Positions 1 through 8,997 of a stretch of DNA of 64,000 bases are shown in pieces. The translations under genes were made by a program, and so were the position numbers. Under the pieces are notes generated by a model. The model searched no databases. It saw only the letters and a program-made list of their open reading frames with translations, and was not told the DNA's origin. This stretch comes from Rhizobium sp. CF080 (lineage in GTDB: Bacteria; Pseudomonadota; Alphaproteobacteria; Rhizobiales; Rhizobiaceae). Position 1 is the first letter of the stretch. Each line of letters starts with the position of its first letter. The DNA is taken from positions 62,001 through 126,000 of the forward strand of contig NZ_AKKC02000001.1 of assembly GCF_000282095.2 (NCBI RefSeq). Direction: 5' to 3'.

Positions 1-514
1 TCTCATCGCCTACCGCCAGCGCAAGGAAACCTTGATCGAGCTGCAGACGGCGTTTGACGTCGAGACGCCGCACGGCAAGGCGAAGGCGCATGCCTATTCG
101 CTGCCCTGGGACCCGATGCAGCATGTGGCGGTGATCTTCGGCGACATCCGTGACGGCGTCGATATTCCGGTCCGCCTGCATCTCGAAAACGTCACCCGCG
201 ACGTGTTCGGCACGCAGCGCTCGGTCGATCGTTACATGGCGAAAATCGAGGAAGAGGGTCGCGGCGTGATCATCTACCTGCGCGAAGGTTCGGTCGGCGT
301 CGGCCAGAAGGATCATGGCCGCAAGCTGCGCCAGGACCAGGAGGGCCATGCCGAAGCCCAGGCCCGCGAAAGCGAATGGCTGGAAATCGGCCTCGGCGCG
401 CAGATTCTCAAGGACCTCGGCGTCACCTCGATCAAGCTGCTCACCCGCAGCGAGCGCCACTATGTCGGCCTCGAAGGTTTCGGCATCAAGATCTCCGAGA
501 CGGTGATCTGCTGA
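1..514 (+). CDS. ribB: 3,4-dihydroxy-2-butanone 4-phosphate synthase (RibB/RibBA type), C-terminal part
   Basis: Only the last 170 or so codons are here; the reading frame is open from base 2 to the window edge, so the TTG at 32 is not the start. The frame begins with LIAYRQRKE, which matches the end of the RibB synthase domain. What follows resembles the GTP cyclohydrolase II-like domain that rhizobial proteins carry after RibB (VPVRLHLEN-like stretch, FGTQRSVDRY, then GVGQKDHGRKLRQ). RibB makes the four-carbon unit of riboflavin from ribulose 5-phosphate. In many rhizobial proteins the second domain lacks a full cyclohydrolase active site, and I cannot see the usual zinc-binding cysteines here, so the second activity is doubtful. 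The protein ends in GFGIKISETVIC. No downstream gene is obviously in the same operon. Confidence 0.8.
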   Translation, partial: LIAYRQRKETLIELQTAFDVETPHGKAKAHAYSLPWDPMQHVAVIFGDIRDGVDIPVRLHLENVTRDVFGTQRSVDRYMAKIEEEGRGVIIYLREGSVGVGQKDHGRKLRQDQEGHAEAQARESEWLEIGLGAQILKDLGVTSIKLLTRSERHYVGLEGFGIKISETVIC

Positions 515-603
515 GCGCCATCAATCCTTAGGGTTGCAAAAGGTTTCGGACCGTTCCATCGTCGCTCGTTGTCGGGCGGCGATTTTTCGTGTACGGATAA
601 TAA

Positions 604-858
604 TTGAAGATCATTTGGGACGAGACGAAGCGGCGTGCGAATCTCGAGAAACACGGTCTCGATTTCGCTGATCTCGGCTTTTTTCACTGGGAAACGGCTG
701 TGATGGAACGTGGTCATTCCGGCCGCACCAAAGCCATCGGCTATTTCGAAGATGGCACTGCGGTGGTGATTTTTGCGAAGCTGGGGACGGAAGCCATCTC
801 GATCATCAGCTTCCGACCCGCCAACGCGAAAGAAAGGAGGCTTCTCCTATGGCAATGA
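604..858 (+). CDS. brnT: BrnT family toxin
   Basis: This 84-residue protein opens with KIIWDETKRRANLEKHGLDF, the hallmark of BrnT, a small RNase toxin with a RelE-like fold. Other BrnT marks are the acidic E-x-G-x-x-RTKAIGYF strand and the C-terminal SFRPANAKERR, which supplies the basic residues thought to act in RNA cleavage. The start is a TTG, because the conserved N-terminus begins at once after it. The gene overlaps the antitoxin gene downstream by 10 bases, so the two are co-translated. In known BrnTA pairs the toxin gene comes first and the BrnT-BrnA complex represses its own promoter; the 89 bases upstream would hold that promoter, though I see no clear operator. Function is inferred from family resemblance. 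Confidence 0.85.
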   Translation: MKIIWDETKRRANLEKHGLDFADLGFFHWETAVMERGHSGRTKAIGYFEDGTAVVIFAKLGTEAISIISFRPANAKERRLLLWQ

Positions 859-1166
859 AGCATCGAACTCTAAAAGAATTCCAGCCGGGGCGCGGCTACA
901 CCAAGGAAGATTGGGACGCCGTGGACAGCCCGCCGCTTACTGATGAAGAACTGGCGAGCATGCGGCCCGCACGCGAAGTCATGCCGCCGGAATTCTTCGA
1001 AGCTATCGAAGAACTTCGCCGCACCCGGGGTCGGCCGAAGCTTGAGACGCCGAAGGTGGCCGTGACGCTCAGGCTCGAGCCAGACGTGCTCGAAAAGTTC
1101 AAGGCGCGCGGAAAGGACTGGCGGGCCAAGATGGCCGAGGAGCTGCGCAAGGCAGCCGGGCTCTGA
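849..1166 (+). CDS. brnA: BrnA family antitoxin
   Basis: A 105-residue protein of the BrnA/DUF4415 family, expected to neutralise BrnT and bind DNA. The C-terminal third holds the ribbon-helix-helix region: PKVAVTLRLEPDVLEKFKARGKDWRAKMAEELRKAAGL, where a beta strand is followed by two helices. The N-terminal half, rich in acidic residues (YTKEDWDAVDSPPLTDEELASM), is the part that would wrap around the toxin. A strong ribosome binding site, AGGAGG at 835-840, lies inside the end of brnT, eight bases before the ATG. That would let the cell make antitoxin more efficiently than toxin, whose own TTG start is weaker. The pair sits alone between ribB and a sugar operon on the other strand. Confidence 0.85.
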   Translation: MAMKHRTLKEFQPGRGYTKEDWDAVDSPPLTDEELASMRPAREVMPPEFFEAIEELRRTRGRPKLETPKVAVTLRLEPDVLEKFKARGKDWRAKMAEELRKAAGL

Positions 1167-1172
1167 GACGGT

Positions 1173-2174
1173 CTACCGGCTGGCGGCGAGGATTTCCGCG
1201 ATGAAGCGGTGAGCCTTGAGCGCATCCTCGCCAGTGACGCGCAGCGGCGCGCCGTTGCGGATCGCATCCACGAAGTTTTCGATCAAGGCGCGATGCATTT
1301 CGTGGCCGAAAGCCATCGGATTGGCCCCGGCCCCGCTGCCGGATTTTTCACCGCCCTCCGTAATGGTCGTGCCGTCCGTGAAAGCCGCATCCAGCTTGGC
1401 GCCCGTAAAGGCGGCAGTGCCTTTGGTGCCGAACAGCTCGATGCGCTCCGGCAGGCCGGGATAGGCGCAGGTGGTGGCGTTCAGCGTGCCGATCGCGCCG
1501 TTTTCATAGGTGAAGGTCGCCGTCACGAGGTCCTCGGTTTCCATCGAATGGATCGGGCTGGTGCGGACAAAGGCCGAGACGTCTTTCGGCGAGCCGGCGA
1601 AGCTCAGCAGCAGGTCGATCGTGTGGATACCTTGGGTTAGCAGCACGCCGCCGCCGTCGCGTGCCATCGTGCCTCGACCCTCGACGTCGTAATAGCTCTG
1701 CGGGCGCCAGTTGCGGATCGCAGCGGAGGCCTCGATCAACTGGCCGAGCCGGCCGGATCTGACGATCTCGTCGAGTTTCAGAGCCGCCGAGCGGAAACGG
1801 TTCTGCAGCACCATGGCCAGCAGCACGCCCGCATCCGTCGCAGCGCGGACGATTGCCTCGGAGCGCTCGAAAGAAATGTCGAGCGGTTTTTCCAATAGAA
1901 TATGCTTTTTCGCCGTAGCACATCGCTGGACGAGTTCCAGATGGCTGCTCGGCGGGGTGAGGATCAGCACGGCCTCGATCGCCTTGTCCGCGAAGATCGC
2001 ATCGAGATCACCAGTCACGGGGATCGGGTACTCGGCGGCGAACGCCTCGCGCCGGGTTGCGGTCGGGCTGAAGGCCGCGACGCATTCGATCCGGTCGGAA
2101 AGGTCGAGCAGGGCGCGGGCATGGTGCCCCGCTGCCATGCCGAGCCCGATCATCGCCACTTTCAGTTTCGTCAT
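1173..2174 (-). CDS. Gfo/Idh/MocA family oxidoreductase
   Basis: A 333-residue NAD(P)-dependent sugar dehydrogenase-like protein. The N-terminus shows a Rossmann fold (VAMIGLGMAAGHHARALL), and EKPLDI near residue 95 is the EKP motif whose lysine is catalytic in this family. GGGVLLTQGIHTIDLLL near residue 175 carries the Gxx(D/H) pattern with a histidine at the active site. The substrate cannot be read from the sequence. It is the last gene of the minus-strand operon that begins at 8909 and follows the mannonate dehydratase by 25 bases, so a role in oxidising or reducing a hexonate or amino-sugar derivative is likely. It could stand in for the absent fructuronate reductase UxuB, but that is inference. 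The ribosome binding site is GGGGAGGGG just before the ATG. Confidence 0.85.
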   Translation of the reverse strand: MTKLKVAMIGLGMAAGHHARALLDLSDRIECVAAFSPTATRREAFAAEYPIPVTGDLDAIFADKAIEAVLILTPPSSHLELVQRCATAKKHILLEKPLDISFERSEAIVRAATDAGVLLAMVLQNRFRSAALKLDEIVRSGRLGQLIEASAAIRNWRPQSYYDVEGRGTMARDGGGVLLTQGIHTIDLLLSFAGSPKDVSAFVRTSPIHSMETEDLVTATFTYENGAIGTLNATTCAYPGLPERIELFGTKGTAAFTGAKLDAAFTDGTTITEGGEKSGSGAGANPMAFGHEMHRALIENFVDAIRNGAPLRVTGEDALKAHRFIAEILAASR

Positions 2175-2199
2175 CGTCCCCTCCCCTCAGGATCTGTTT

Positions 2200-3375
2200 T
2201 CAGCCGAGAACTTCGAGCGTGCGCATGATGCCGCGCAGTTCCGCCAGACCCTTCAGCCGCCCGATGCAGGAATAGCCGGGATTGACGCGTCTGCCTATGT
2301 CGTCGACGATCGCATGGCCGTGGTCGGGCCGCATTGGGATCTGCCAGTCCGCCCGACCTTCGGCCTTGCGGCGCTTTTCCTCGGCCATCAGCGCCATCAC
2401 GACACGCACCATGTCCGTATCCCCGTCCAGATGTTCGGCCTCGTGGAAGGAACCGTCGCCTTCCCTGGTGACGTTGCGCGGGTGGGCGAAATGGATGTCG
2501 GAGGCGAATTCCTTCGCCATGGCGACGAGATCGTTTTCGGGATTGGCGCCGTAGGAGCCGGTGCAGAGCGTGATGCCGTTCGAGGGCGACTTCACTGCCG
2601 CTAGCAGCGCGCGCGCATCCGAAGCCTTGCAGACGACGCGCGGCAGGCCGAAGAGCGGGAATGGCGGATCGTCCGGATGGATCGCCATCCTGACACCCGC
2701 CTCTTCGGCGACCGGGATGATCTCGCTCAGGAAGGTGAAGAGGTTTTCGCGGAAACCAGTCTCCGACAGTTCCTTGTAGATATCCAGCATACGGTTGAGG
2801 CTCTGGCGGTCGTAGACGAATTCGCGGGCCGGCACCCATTCGATCAGGTTGCGCTCGAGGCGGGCGAGATCGGTCTCGCTCGCCGTCTTCAGCCATGTTT
2901 CGGCCCTGGCGATACGGTCGGCAGGATGATCGGCCTCGGCGCCGGGGCGCTTCAGGATGAAGACGTCATAGGCGCAGAATTCGACGATATCGAAACGCAG
3001 GGCCGTGCCGCCATGCGGCATCTCGTATTCGAGGTCGGTGCGCGTCCAATCGGTGATCGCCATGAAATTGTAGCAGACCGTCCTGATGCCGGCTTTTGCC
3101 ACCGCGCGGATCGAGGCCTTGTAGTTGTCGATCAGCTCGCGGTACCGCCCGGTGCGGGTCTTGATGTCCTCGTGGACGATGATGCTTTCCACCACCGACC
3201 AGGTGAGCCCGGCCGCCTCGATGATCGCCTTGCGCTTTAAAATCTCGTCATCGGGCCAGATGCGGCCATCGTTCAAGTGATGCAGCGCGCTGACGATGCC
3301 CGTCGCGCCGGCCTGTTTTACATGCGAAAGCTTGACCGTGTCGTCCGGTCCGAACCAGCGCCAAGTCTGTTCCAT
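2200..3375 (-). CDS. uxuA: Mannonate dehydratase
   Basis: At 391 residues this matches UxuA, which removes water from D-mannonate to give 2-keto-3-deoxygluconate. Family stretches are clear: [12 protein letters not shown] at the start, the TIM-barrel metal-site segments [36 protein letters not shown] and MRPDHGH, and [14 protein letters not shown] near the end. The histidine, cysteine and aspartate of these segments are the usual metal and substrate ligands. It lies between the transporter ATPase gene and the Gfo/Idh/MocA gene on the same strand with short gaps. UxuB and UxaC are not nearby, so either the locus uses UxuA for a mannonate formed by another route, or the enzyme acts on a related sugar acid. 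Confidence 0.93.
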   Translation of the reverse strand: MEQTWRWFGPDDTVKLSHVKQAGATGIVSALHHLNDGRIWPDDEILKRKAIIEAAGLTWSVVESIIVHEDIKTRTGRYRELIDNYKASIRAVAKAGIRTVCYNFMAITDWTRTDLEYEMPHGGTALRFDIVEFCAYDVFILKRPGAEADHPADRIARAETWLKTASETDLARLERNLIEWVPAREFVYDRQSLNRMLDIYKELSETGFRENLFTFLSEIIPVAEEAGVRMAIHPDDPPFPLFGLPRVVCKASDARALLAAVKSPSNGITLCTGSYGANPENDLVAMAKEFASDIHFAHPRNVTREGDGSFHEAEHLDGDTDMVRVVMALMAEEKRRKAEGRADWQIPMRPDHGHAIVDDIGRRVNPGYSCIGRLKGLAELRGIMRTLEVLG

Positions 3376-3396
3376 CCTATTGTTACCTTATGCTTG

Positions 3397-4464
3397 TCAG
3401 CCGAGCCGCATGCCGGTTGCGGCATCGAAGATATGGCTGTTGGTGGGCGCAAGCGCCAGATTGAGCACCTCGCCGGTTTTTATGAAAAGCCGCTCGCGCA
3501 GCTGCGCCGAGAACTTCTGGCCGTCGACGGTGCCCTGCACGAAGGTTTCCGAACCGGTCGGCTCGATATTCGTCACGGTTATCGGAATGCCCTCGTTGCC
3601 GGAGGCGATGGCGAGATGTTCCGGCCGGATGCCATAGGTGACCGCGGTACCCGCCAGGACAGAAGCCTCGGGTCCAAGCGGCAGGCGGACACCGTTTTCA
3701 GTCAGCACGGACTTACAATCCTCGGCCACCTTGCCGGAGAGGAAATTCATCGAGGGTGAGCCGATGAAGCTGGCGACGAAGGTGTTGACCGGTTTGTCGT
3801 AAAGCTCCAGCGGCGCGCCGACCTGCTCGACGATGCCGTCCCGCATCACCACGATCCGGTCGGCCATGGTCATCGCCTCGATCTGGTCGTGGGTGACATA
3901 GACGGTGGTCGTCTTGATGCGGGCGTGGATGTCCTTCAGCTCGGCGCGCATCTGCACGCGCAGCTTGGCGTCGAGGTTGGAGAGCGGTTCGTCGAACAGG
4001 AAAACCTTGGGGTTGCGGACGATCGCGCGGCCCATGGCGACGCGCTGACGCTGACCGCCGGAGAGCTGTTTCGGGTAACGCTTGAGGTAATCGGTAAGCC
4101 CCAGGATACGCGCGGCATCGTTGACCCGCTCGGCAATCTCTTCCTTGGATTTCTTGGCCAGCCGCAGCGAAAAGCCCATGTTCTCGGCAATCGTCATATG
4201 CGGGTAGAGCGCATAATTCTGAAAAACCATGGCGATGTCGCGGTTCTTCGGCTCGACCTCGTTGATGACGCGGCCGTCGATGCGGATCGTGCCGCCGGAA
4301 ATGTCTTCGAGGCCGGCGATCATCCGCAACAGCGTGGACTTGCCGCAGCCGGATGGCCCGACGAGGACGACGAAGGCGCCATCCGGCACATCGACCGACA
4401 CGCCCTTGATGGTCTCGACGTCGCCATAGGCCTTGCGGACGTTCTGGATTTCAACGGAAGCCAT
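3397..4464 (-). CDS. Sugar ABC transporter ATP-binding protein (UgpC/MalK type)
   Basis: A 355-residue ATPase that powers the sugar importer encoded just upstream in the operon. It has Walker [10 protein letters not shown] near residue 38, Q-loop [11 protein letters not shown], signature [15 protein letters not shown] and Walker [16 protein letters not shown], followed by the H-loop YVTHDQ. The last 120 residues form the MalK-type regulatory TOBE/OB region ([10 protein letters not shown]). Proteins of this class (CUT1 transporters) work with two MalF/MalG-like permeases and a binding protein, all of which are present here. The gap to the preceding epimerase gene is only 4 bases, which suggests coupled translation. 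Confidence 0.95.
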   Translation of the reverse strand: MASVEIQNVRKAYGDVETIKGVSVDVPDGAFVVLVGPSGCGKSTLLRMIAGLEDISGGTIRIDGRVINEVEPKNRDIAMVFQNYALYPHMTIAENMGFSLRLAKKSKEEIAERVNDAARILGLTDYLKRYPKQLSGGQRQRVAMGRAIVRNPKVFLFDEPLSNLDAKLRVQMRAELKDIHARIKTTTVYVTHDQIEAMTMADRIVVMRDGIVEQVGAPLELYDKPVNTFVASFIGSPSMNFLSGKVAEDCKSVLTENGVRLPLGPEASVLAGTAVTYGIRPEHLAIASGNEGIPITVTNIEPTGSETFVQGTVDGQKFSAQLRERLFIKTGEVLNLALAPTNSHIFDAATGMRLG

Positions 4465-4468
4465 ATAT

Positions 4469-5701
4469 CTATCCTGAAACTGTTCGGGTTTGGGGCTTCA
4501 GCCGATCTGCGGCGTGAATGGCTGCGAGCAGGCTGAGGCCGGTGTGGTAGCCGGGATCGAGATCCGGCGTGGCGGGCACGAAATCGACGGGGCCGTCCTT
4601 CGTCTTGGTCTGGTAGGCGATCGGCGGCGTACCGCGCCAGTAGCGCTCGAAGAAGGCGGCATGCGCGGCCTTCCAGACGTCGAGGCTTGCGGCGCTGCCG
4701 GTGCGCTCGTGGACGAGAGCCGCCGAGCGGATGGTTTCCGGCAGCGACCACCAGGGGCAATAGGGGCTCTGTGCCTCACCGGTCTTGATGGACACGGTGA
4801 GCGTGATGCCCGGACCGACGAAGCCCTTGTCGAAGGATGAAACGAGGATGCGTTCCAGTTTGTCGATCAATGCCGGATCGGCGGTGTCGTCGAGATAGTC
4901 GAGTGCGAAGCCGACAAACTCGATGCCGTGGCCGACATTGCAGCTGTCCTCGCCGGGCACGTTGCGGAGCAGGCCGGTCGCGGCGTCGTAATGCCTGTCG
5001 ATGACATGGGCGATGAAGCGGTCGGCAAAGGCGAGATGCGCCGTGTGGCCGAAGCGCTTCAGCATGCCGGCCGCGCCGAGCAGGATCATCCGCGGTCCGA
5101 AATCGTCCACCTGTTCGGCGGGGCTGTCGAGCGAAAGTGGCCGGCGTTCGTCCATCTGGAAACGGCCGGTTTCGATCGCGGCGATCACCCGGTCGAAATA
5201 GGCGAGATGGTCGGCAATATCCGGTAGGCCGTAGCGGCTTGCTGCGGCCACCAGTCCCTTGGCCACGAAGGCGTCGGAATAGGTGTAGATCAGCGCCGGC
5301 TTTTCCTGGTGCCGGACCAGGTTGGACTGGTCGGCATAAACGGCCTGCATATCGCGGTCGTAGCAGAAATAGGCGTGGCCATCCGGCTTCTGGAGGTTCG
5401 CCAACAGGTCATAGAGACGACGGCCGGCGGCATCGAGCTTTTCGGCCAGGGGCGGCAGCTCCGCGCCGAAGAACTCGGCATGGGTGACGACCGCTTCCAG
5501 CCCCCGCCCCTGGATCCAGCCATAGGTGTAATCCGGGCCGCGAACGCCGTCTTCCGCACCATAATCCTTCAGCGTCAGGCTGTTCTGCTTGGTATTCAGA
5601 AAACCGCCGCCGAGCATCGGCCGCTGAAGCATCCAGTAGAGGGTGCCGGCATTGGCTGCGGCATAGGTGGTGCGGGCTTCCGCGAAGAAATCCATCGCCA
5701 T
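4469..5701 (-). CDS. AGE family epimerase/isomerase
   Basis: About 410 residues with the features of the N-acylglucosamine 2-epimerase family, an (alpha/alpha)6 barrel acting on C2 of sugars, including GlcNAc/ManNAc, glucose/mannose and cellobiose. Visible family marks are the repeated aromatic helices, the conserved [13 protein letters not shown] stretch with its catalytic-type histidine, [13 protein letters not shown], and the late YHTGLS. I place the start at the ATG at 5701 because a GGAG sequence stands five bases before it; a GTG at 5707 overlapping the upstream stop codon is possible. The N-terminus also contains a second ATG at 5695. Its place in an operon with NagA/NagB-like enzymes under a shared operator fits an acylhexosamine or hexose substrate, but the exact sugar is unknown. 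Confidence 0.8.
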   Translation of the reverse strand: MAMDFFAEARTTYAAANAGTLYWMLQRPMLGGGFLNTKQNSLTLKDYGAEDGVRGPDYTYGWIQGRGLEAVVTHAEFFGAELPPLAEKLDAAGRRLYDLLANLQKPDGHAYFCYDRDMQAVYADQSNLVRHQEKPALIYTYSDAFVAKGLVAAASRYGLPDIADHLAYFDRVIAAIETGRFQMDERRPLSLDSPAEQVDDFGPRMILLGAAGMLKRFGHTAHLAFADRFIAHVIDRHYDAATGLLRNVPGEDSCNVGHGIEFVGFALDYLDDTADPALIDKLERILVSSFDKGFVGPGITLTVSIKTGEAQSPYCPWWSLPETIRSAALVHERTGSAASLDVWKAAHAAFFERYWRGTPPIAYQTKTKDGPVDFVPATPDLDPGYHTGLSLLAAIHAADRLKPQTRTVSG

Positions 5702-5703
5702 CG

Positions 5704-6597
5704 TCACTCCTTGAGGCCGGTGCTGGCGACGCCCTGCACGAAATTGCGGCGCAGGATGACGAAGAGAAGGATGGAGGGGATGAGGACCGTGGCGGAGGCG
5801 GCGCTGAGGCGGCCGAGATCGACGGTGAAACCGGTCTGGAACAGCGCCAGCCCCACTTCGATCGTGTAGCTGGTGCGGGTCGTCGCGACGATCATCGGCC
5901 AGGCGAAGGCGGTCCAGGCCTGGAAGAAGGCAAGCACGGCGAGTGCACCGAGAGCGCCGCGCAGCAGCGGCAGGACGATGTGCAGGAAGATCCAGAACTC
6001 GCCGGCGCCGTCGATGCGGGCCGCTTCCAGCAGTTCGTCGGGGATCGAGTGGATGACGTTCTGGCGGATCAGGAAGATGCCGAAACTCATCACCAGGTAA
6101 CCGAGCAGCAGGCCCCAGACGGAATTGAGGATGCCGAGACTTTTTGCCTGGAAATAGAGCGGGATCATGTAGACCTCGAACGGCACGATGGCGGTTGCGA
6201 GGAAGAGCGCGAAGAGGATGTTCAGCGTCCGGAAGCGGAATTTTCCGAAGATATAACCGGCGATCGCCGAGGTGGCGACGATCGCGATCGTCGACATGAC
6301 GGCAAAGGCGATGCTGTTGCCGATCCAGCGCAAGAGCGGCGTTTCGCCGAGCACGGCGGAGAAATTGGCGATCGTCGGGTCGCGCGGGATGATGGTCGGT
6401 GGCCAGCTCAACATTTCCGCCGGCGTCTTAAAGGCGTTCGCCACCAGGAAGACCAGCGGCAGGAGCATCAGGATAGAGACGACGATGAGGAAGACGTCGA
6501 TCGCGAAGTTGATTGCGCGCTTCCTGCGGCGCAGGCGCACGCCCTCGGAAAGCTCTTCGGTGGTGGGCTCGATATAGTTCACGGAATTGGTCGTCAT
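5704..6597 (-). CDS. Carbohydrate ABC transporter permease (MalG type)
   Basis: A 297-residue inner-membrane protein with about six transmembrane helices, the first around residues 28-50 (INFAIDVFLIVVSILMLLPLVF). The EAA loop that docks on the ATPase is seen as LLEAARIDGAGEFWIFLHIVLPLLRGAL near residue 190. With the MalF-type partner encoded just before it, it forms the channel of a CUT1 sugar importer. Its ATG overlaps the stop codon of that partner as ATGA, so the two are translationally coupled. The C-terminus (NFVQGVASTGLKE) is typical of MalG-like permeases. Confidence 0.94.
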   Translation of the reverse strand: MTTNSVNYIEPTTEELSEGVRLRRRKRAINFAIDVFLIVVSILMLLPLVFLVANAFKTPAEMLSWPPTIIPRDPTIANFSAVLGETPLLRWIGNSIAFAVMSTIAIVATSAIAGYIFGKFRFRTLNILFALFLATAIVPFEVYMIPLYFQAKSLGILNSVWGLLLGYLVMSFGIFLIRQNVIHSIPDELLEAARIDGAGEFWIFLHIVLPLLRGALGALAVLAFFQAWTAFAWPMIVATTRTSYTIEVGLALFQTGFTVDLGRLSAASATVLIPSILLFVILRRNFVQGVASTGLKE

Positions 6598-7481
6598 GCC
6601 TTGCCCCTTTCCCGCAGCATCGAGAACTGGATGAGCGTCAGTGCCAGAACGATGACCAGAAGGACGACGGCTTCGGAGGCCGCATAGCCGACGCGATAAT
6701 TGCGGAAGCTGTTTTCCAGCATGTCGAGAACCAGCACCCGCACCTGCCGTCCGGGCGCGCCTTGTGCATCGGATGCCAGCACGAAGGCCTGGGCATAGAC
6801 GTTGAAGCCGGATACCAGCGTCACGACCGAAACGTAGAGGGTGATCGGCTTCAGCATCGGGATCGACAGGTACCAGAAGCTCTGCGGGCCGGAAGCGCCG
6901 TCTAGCTTGGCCGCTTCATAAAGCGAGACCGGCAGGTTCTTGAAACCGACGATATAGATCAGCACCGCGTAACCCAGCGCCTGCCACGAGCAGAGCACGA
7001 TGATGCAGATGACGGACAGAACCGGATCGAACAGCCAGGATTGCGCCGGGATGCCGAAAAAGGTCAGCAGCGCATTTAGCGGTCCGAGCCGGGCATCAAA
7101 AATCCATTTCCAGGCCATGGCGGCGGGAACCAGCGACACGACATGCGGAATGAAGATCGCGGTCTCGTAGAAACCGGCCATCCGCGAACGGGTGCGGTGG
7201 AAGATCAGCGCGGCGATGATCAGCGCCATCGGGATGGTCAGGATCAGCACCCCGAAGGCGATGATCGTGGTATTGACCAGCGCGTCGAGGAACAGATGGT
7301 CGCCCATCAGCTCGCGAAAATTGGCGAGGCCGACGAAGGGCTTGTTCTTCGACAGGATGTCCCACTTGAAAAGGCTGAGCCTCAGCGTGTCGGCGATCGG
7401 ATAAAGCCGCACATAGGCAAAGACTGCCAGGGTCGGCAAAATCGCAAGGATCGCAAAAATCCATCTTTTGCGCTTCAGCAT
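6594..7481 (-). CDS. Sugar ABC transporter permease (MalF type)
   Basis: About 295 residues with six predicted transmembrane helices, starting with KRKRWIFAILAILPTLAVFAYV. The EAA motif LYEAAKLDGASGPQSFWYLSIPMLKP lies near residue 200 and contacts the ATPase. I choose the ATG at 7481, because the frame extension back to 7577 lacks membrane or family character and would add a proline- and arginine-rich tail; no strong ribosome binding site is visible, so the start is uncertain. It pairs with the MalG-type permease downstream. Between it and the binding-protein gene lies about 120 bases without a clear gene. Confidence 0.92.
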   Translation of the reverse strand: MLKRKRWIFAILAILPTLAVFAYVRLYPIADTLRLSLFKWDILSKNKPFVGLANFRELMGDHLFLDALVNTTIIAFGVLILTIPMALIIAALIFHRTRSRMAGFYETAIFIPHVVSLVPAAMAWKWIFDARLGPLNALLTFFGIPAQSWLFDPVLSVICIIVLCSWQALGYAVLIYIVGFKNLPVSLYEAAKLDGASGPQSFWYLSIPMLKPITLYVSVVTLVSGFNVYAQAFVLASDAQGAPGRQVRVLVLDMLENSFRNYRVGYAASEAVVLLVIVLALTLIQFSMLRERGKA

Positions 7482-7601
7482 AAAGTTTGGCCTGTAGACA
7501 GCAGGGTTCGGCCGCGGCGCGGGTCGGACCCAGGATCCCCGTTTTAAGTGCCCGGAGCAATGATGCTCCGGGCCCATGCGATTGGCGAGTCGTGCCGGCG
7601 A

Positions 7602-8909
7602 TTATTTCGCGCCCAAGCCTTCGCGGGTAAGGATGGTGTTCACTTCGTCGCTGGCCTTCTTGAGGAAGGCGTCGATCTTGGCATCGTCGCTGGCAAGCGA
7701 AGCGTCGCCGAAGGCGACGACGAGCTGGGCGGCAACGCGGGTCAGGATCTCTTCGATCGGACCGATCGAAGGTAGCGTGAAGAACTCGTAGCCCTTCGGA
7801 TAGTCGACGAAGGCGGCAAACGCCGGCTGCTTGGACGTGACGGCCGAATAGTCGACGCCCGAACGATTCGGCAGCCAGCCGACGTTCTGGAGCAGCCAGA
7901 CGAGGTTGTCCGGCGAATTGGCCGCCTTGGCGAATTCCCAGCCGACCTTGGCATCAGCGCCCTTGCCGGCGACATAGAGGTTGGTGGGCAGGGCGATGGA
8001 ACCCTTCGGCAGCGGGGCGGTGGCGTATTTCAGATCCGGCGCCTTCTTGGCGATATCGCCGATCACCCAGGATTCGCGGATGAACATGGCGGTCTGGCCG
8101 CGCTCGAAGGCATCGGCGTCAGCCGGCATTTCCGGGGTGACCGTCTTGGTGGTGAAGATATTGGTGAGGTACTGTTTCAGCGCCTTGCGGCCAGCTTCAT
8201 TGGCGAAATTGGGCTTCCACTTGCCCTCGCCTGCGGGAACCAGGATGGCGCCGCCATATTGATGCATGTTGATCCAGAATTTCTCCGCAATGCCCTGGCC
8301 ACCGCCCGAGAGACGCATGCTCCAGCCCGACACACTCGCCTTGCCGGAGGCATCGCGCTTGGTCAGCTTCTCGGCATAGGCCGAATATTCCTCCATGGTC
8401 TTCGGCGCGGCCGTCAGCCCTGCAGCCTTGAACATGTCGGTGTTATAATAAAGAGCGCCCTGGCCGCGGAAGAGCGGCACGCCGTAGATCTTGCCGCCCT
8501 GGCCCGCGGTATCGCTGAAGAACTTGTCGAAGTTCTTCGGGTCCTTGACGAAGGTCGAGATATCGGCCGGCGCTTCCGGCAGAAGATCGTTTTCGAGGTA
8601 ACGGGTGGCGGTCGAGCCGGAGAGCTCGATGACTGTCGTGCCGTCCTGGCCGCCGGTGAGGCCAAGCGCGACGCGCTTTTCGTGCTCGCGAAGGGCGATC
8701 GCCTCGACCTTCACTTCGAGCTTCGGATAGGCGGCCTTCATGCCCTGCGCGACATGTTCGTAGAACGGCGCCATTTCCGGATAACCGCTCCAGACCGTCA
8801 GCGTTTCAGCCGAAACGGTGGAAGCGCCGGAGAGAAGTGCGGCGCCGAATGCCGCGCTCATAAGCAGCGCGCGGGTGGAAATCCTGGTCTTTGCTGATCT
8901 GTTTTTCAT
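7602..8909 (-). CDS. Extracellular sugar-binding protein of the ABC transporter
   Basis: A 435-residue periplasmic binding protein (bacterial extracellular solute-binding family 1, MalE-like). The N-terminus is a secretion signal: basic KNRSAKTR, a hydrophobic run LLMSAAFGAALLSGAS, and cleavage after VSA. The mature part begins ETLTVWSGYPE, the usual first strand, and has aromatic residues (for example KFWINMHQYGG and ESWVIGDIAKK) of the sort that stack on sugars. It is the first gene of the operon and should set transport specificity. A LacI-type operator and a TTGACA box lie 40-58 bases upstream. The ligand is not readable; the neighbours suggest an amino sugar, a glycoside of one, or a uronate-related sugar. 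Confidence 0.93.
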   Translation of the reverse strand: MKNRSAKTRISTRALLMSAAFGAALLSGASTVSAETLTVWSGYPEMAPFYEHVAQGMKAAYPKLEVKVEAIALREHEKRVALGLTGGQDGTTVIELSGSTATRYLENDLLPEAPADISTFVKDPKNFDKFFSDTAGQGGKIYGVPLFRGQGALYYNTDMFKAAGLTAAPKTMEEYSAYAEKLTKRDASGKASVSGWSMRLSGGGQGIAEKFWINMHQYGGAILVPAGEGKWKPNFANEAGRKALKQYLTNIFTTKTVTPEMPADADAFERGQTAMFIRESWVIGDIAKKAPDLKYATAPLPKGSIALPTNLYVAGKGADAKVGWEFAKAANSPDNLVWLLQNVGWLPNRSGVDYSAVTSKQPAFAAFVDYPKGYEFFTLPSIGPIEEILTRVAAQLVVAFGDASLASDDAKIDAFLKKASDEVNTILTREGLGAK

Positions 8910-8948
8910 GTCCCTGTTCCCTTGTTGTTGTTAACAAAAAGCTCTCAT

Positions 8949-8967
8949 GCAACCGGTTGCGTGTCAA
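8949..8967 (-). promoter_or_regulatory. LacI-type operator and -35 box of the transporter operon
   Basis: GCAACCGGTTGC at 8949-8960 is a perfect 12-base palindrome with the CG centre of LacI-family operators. On the minus strand a perfect TTGACA (8967-8962) sits directly before it, so a bound repressor would cover the spacer of the promoter that drives the transporter operon. The surrounding bases match the second operator at 13066-13083 for more than 20 bases with one change. Confidence 0.85.
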
Positions 8968-8997
8968 GCATCGGATCGTTTGTGACGGCCCATCGGC

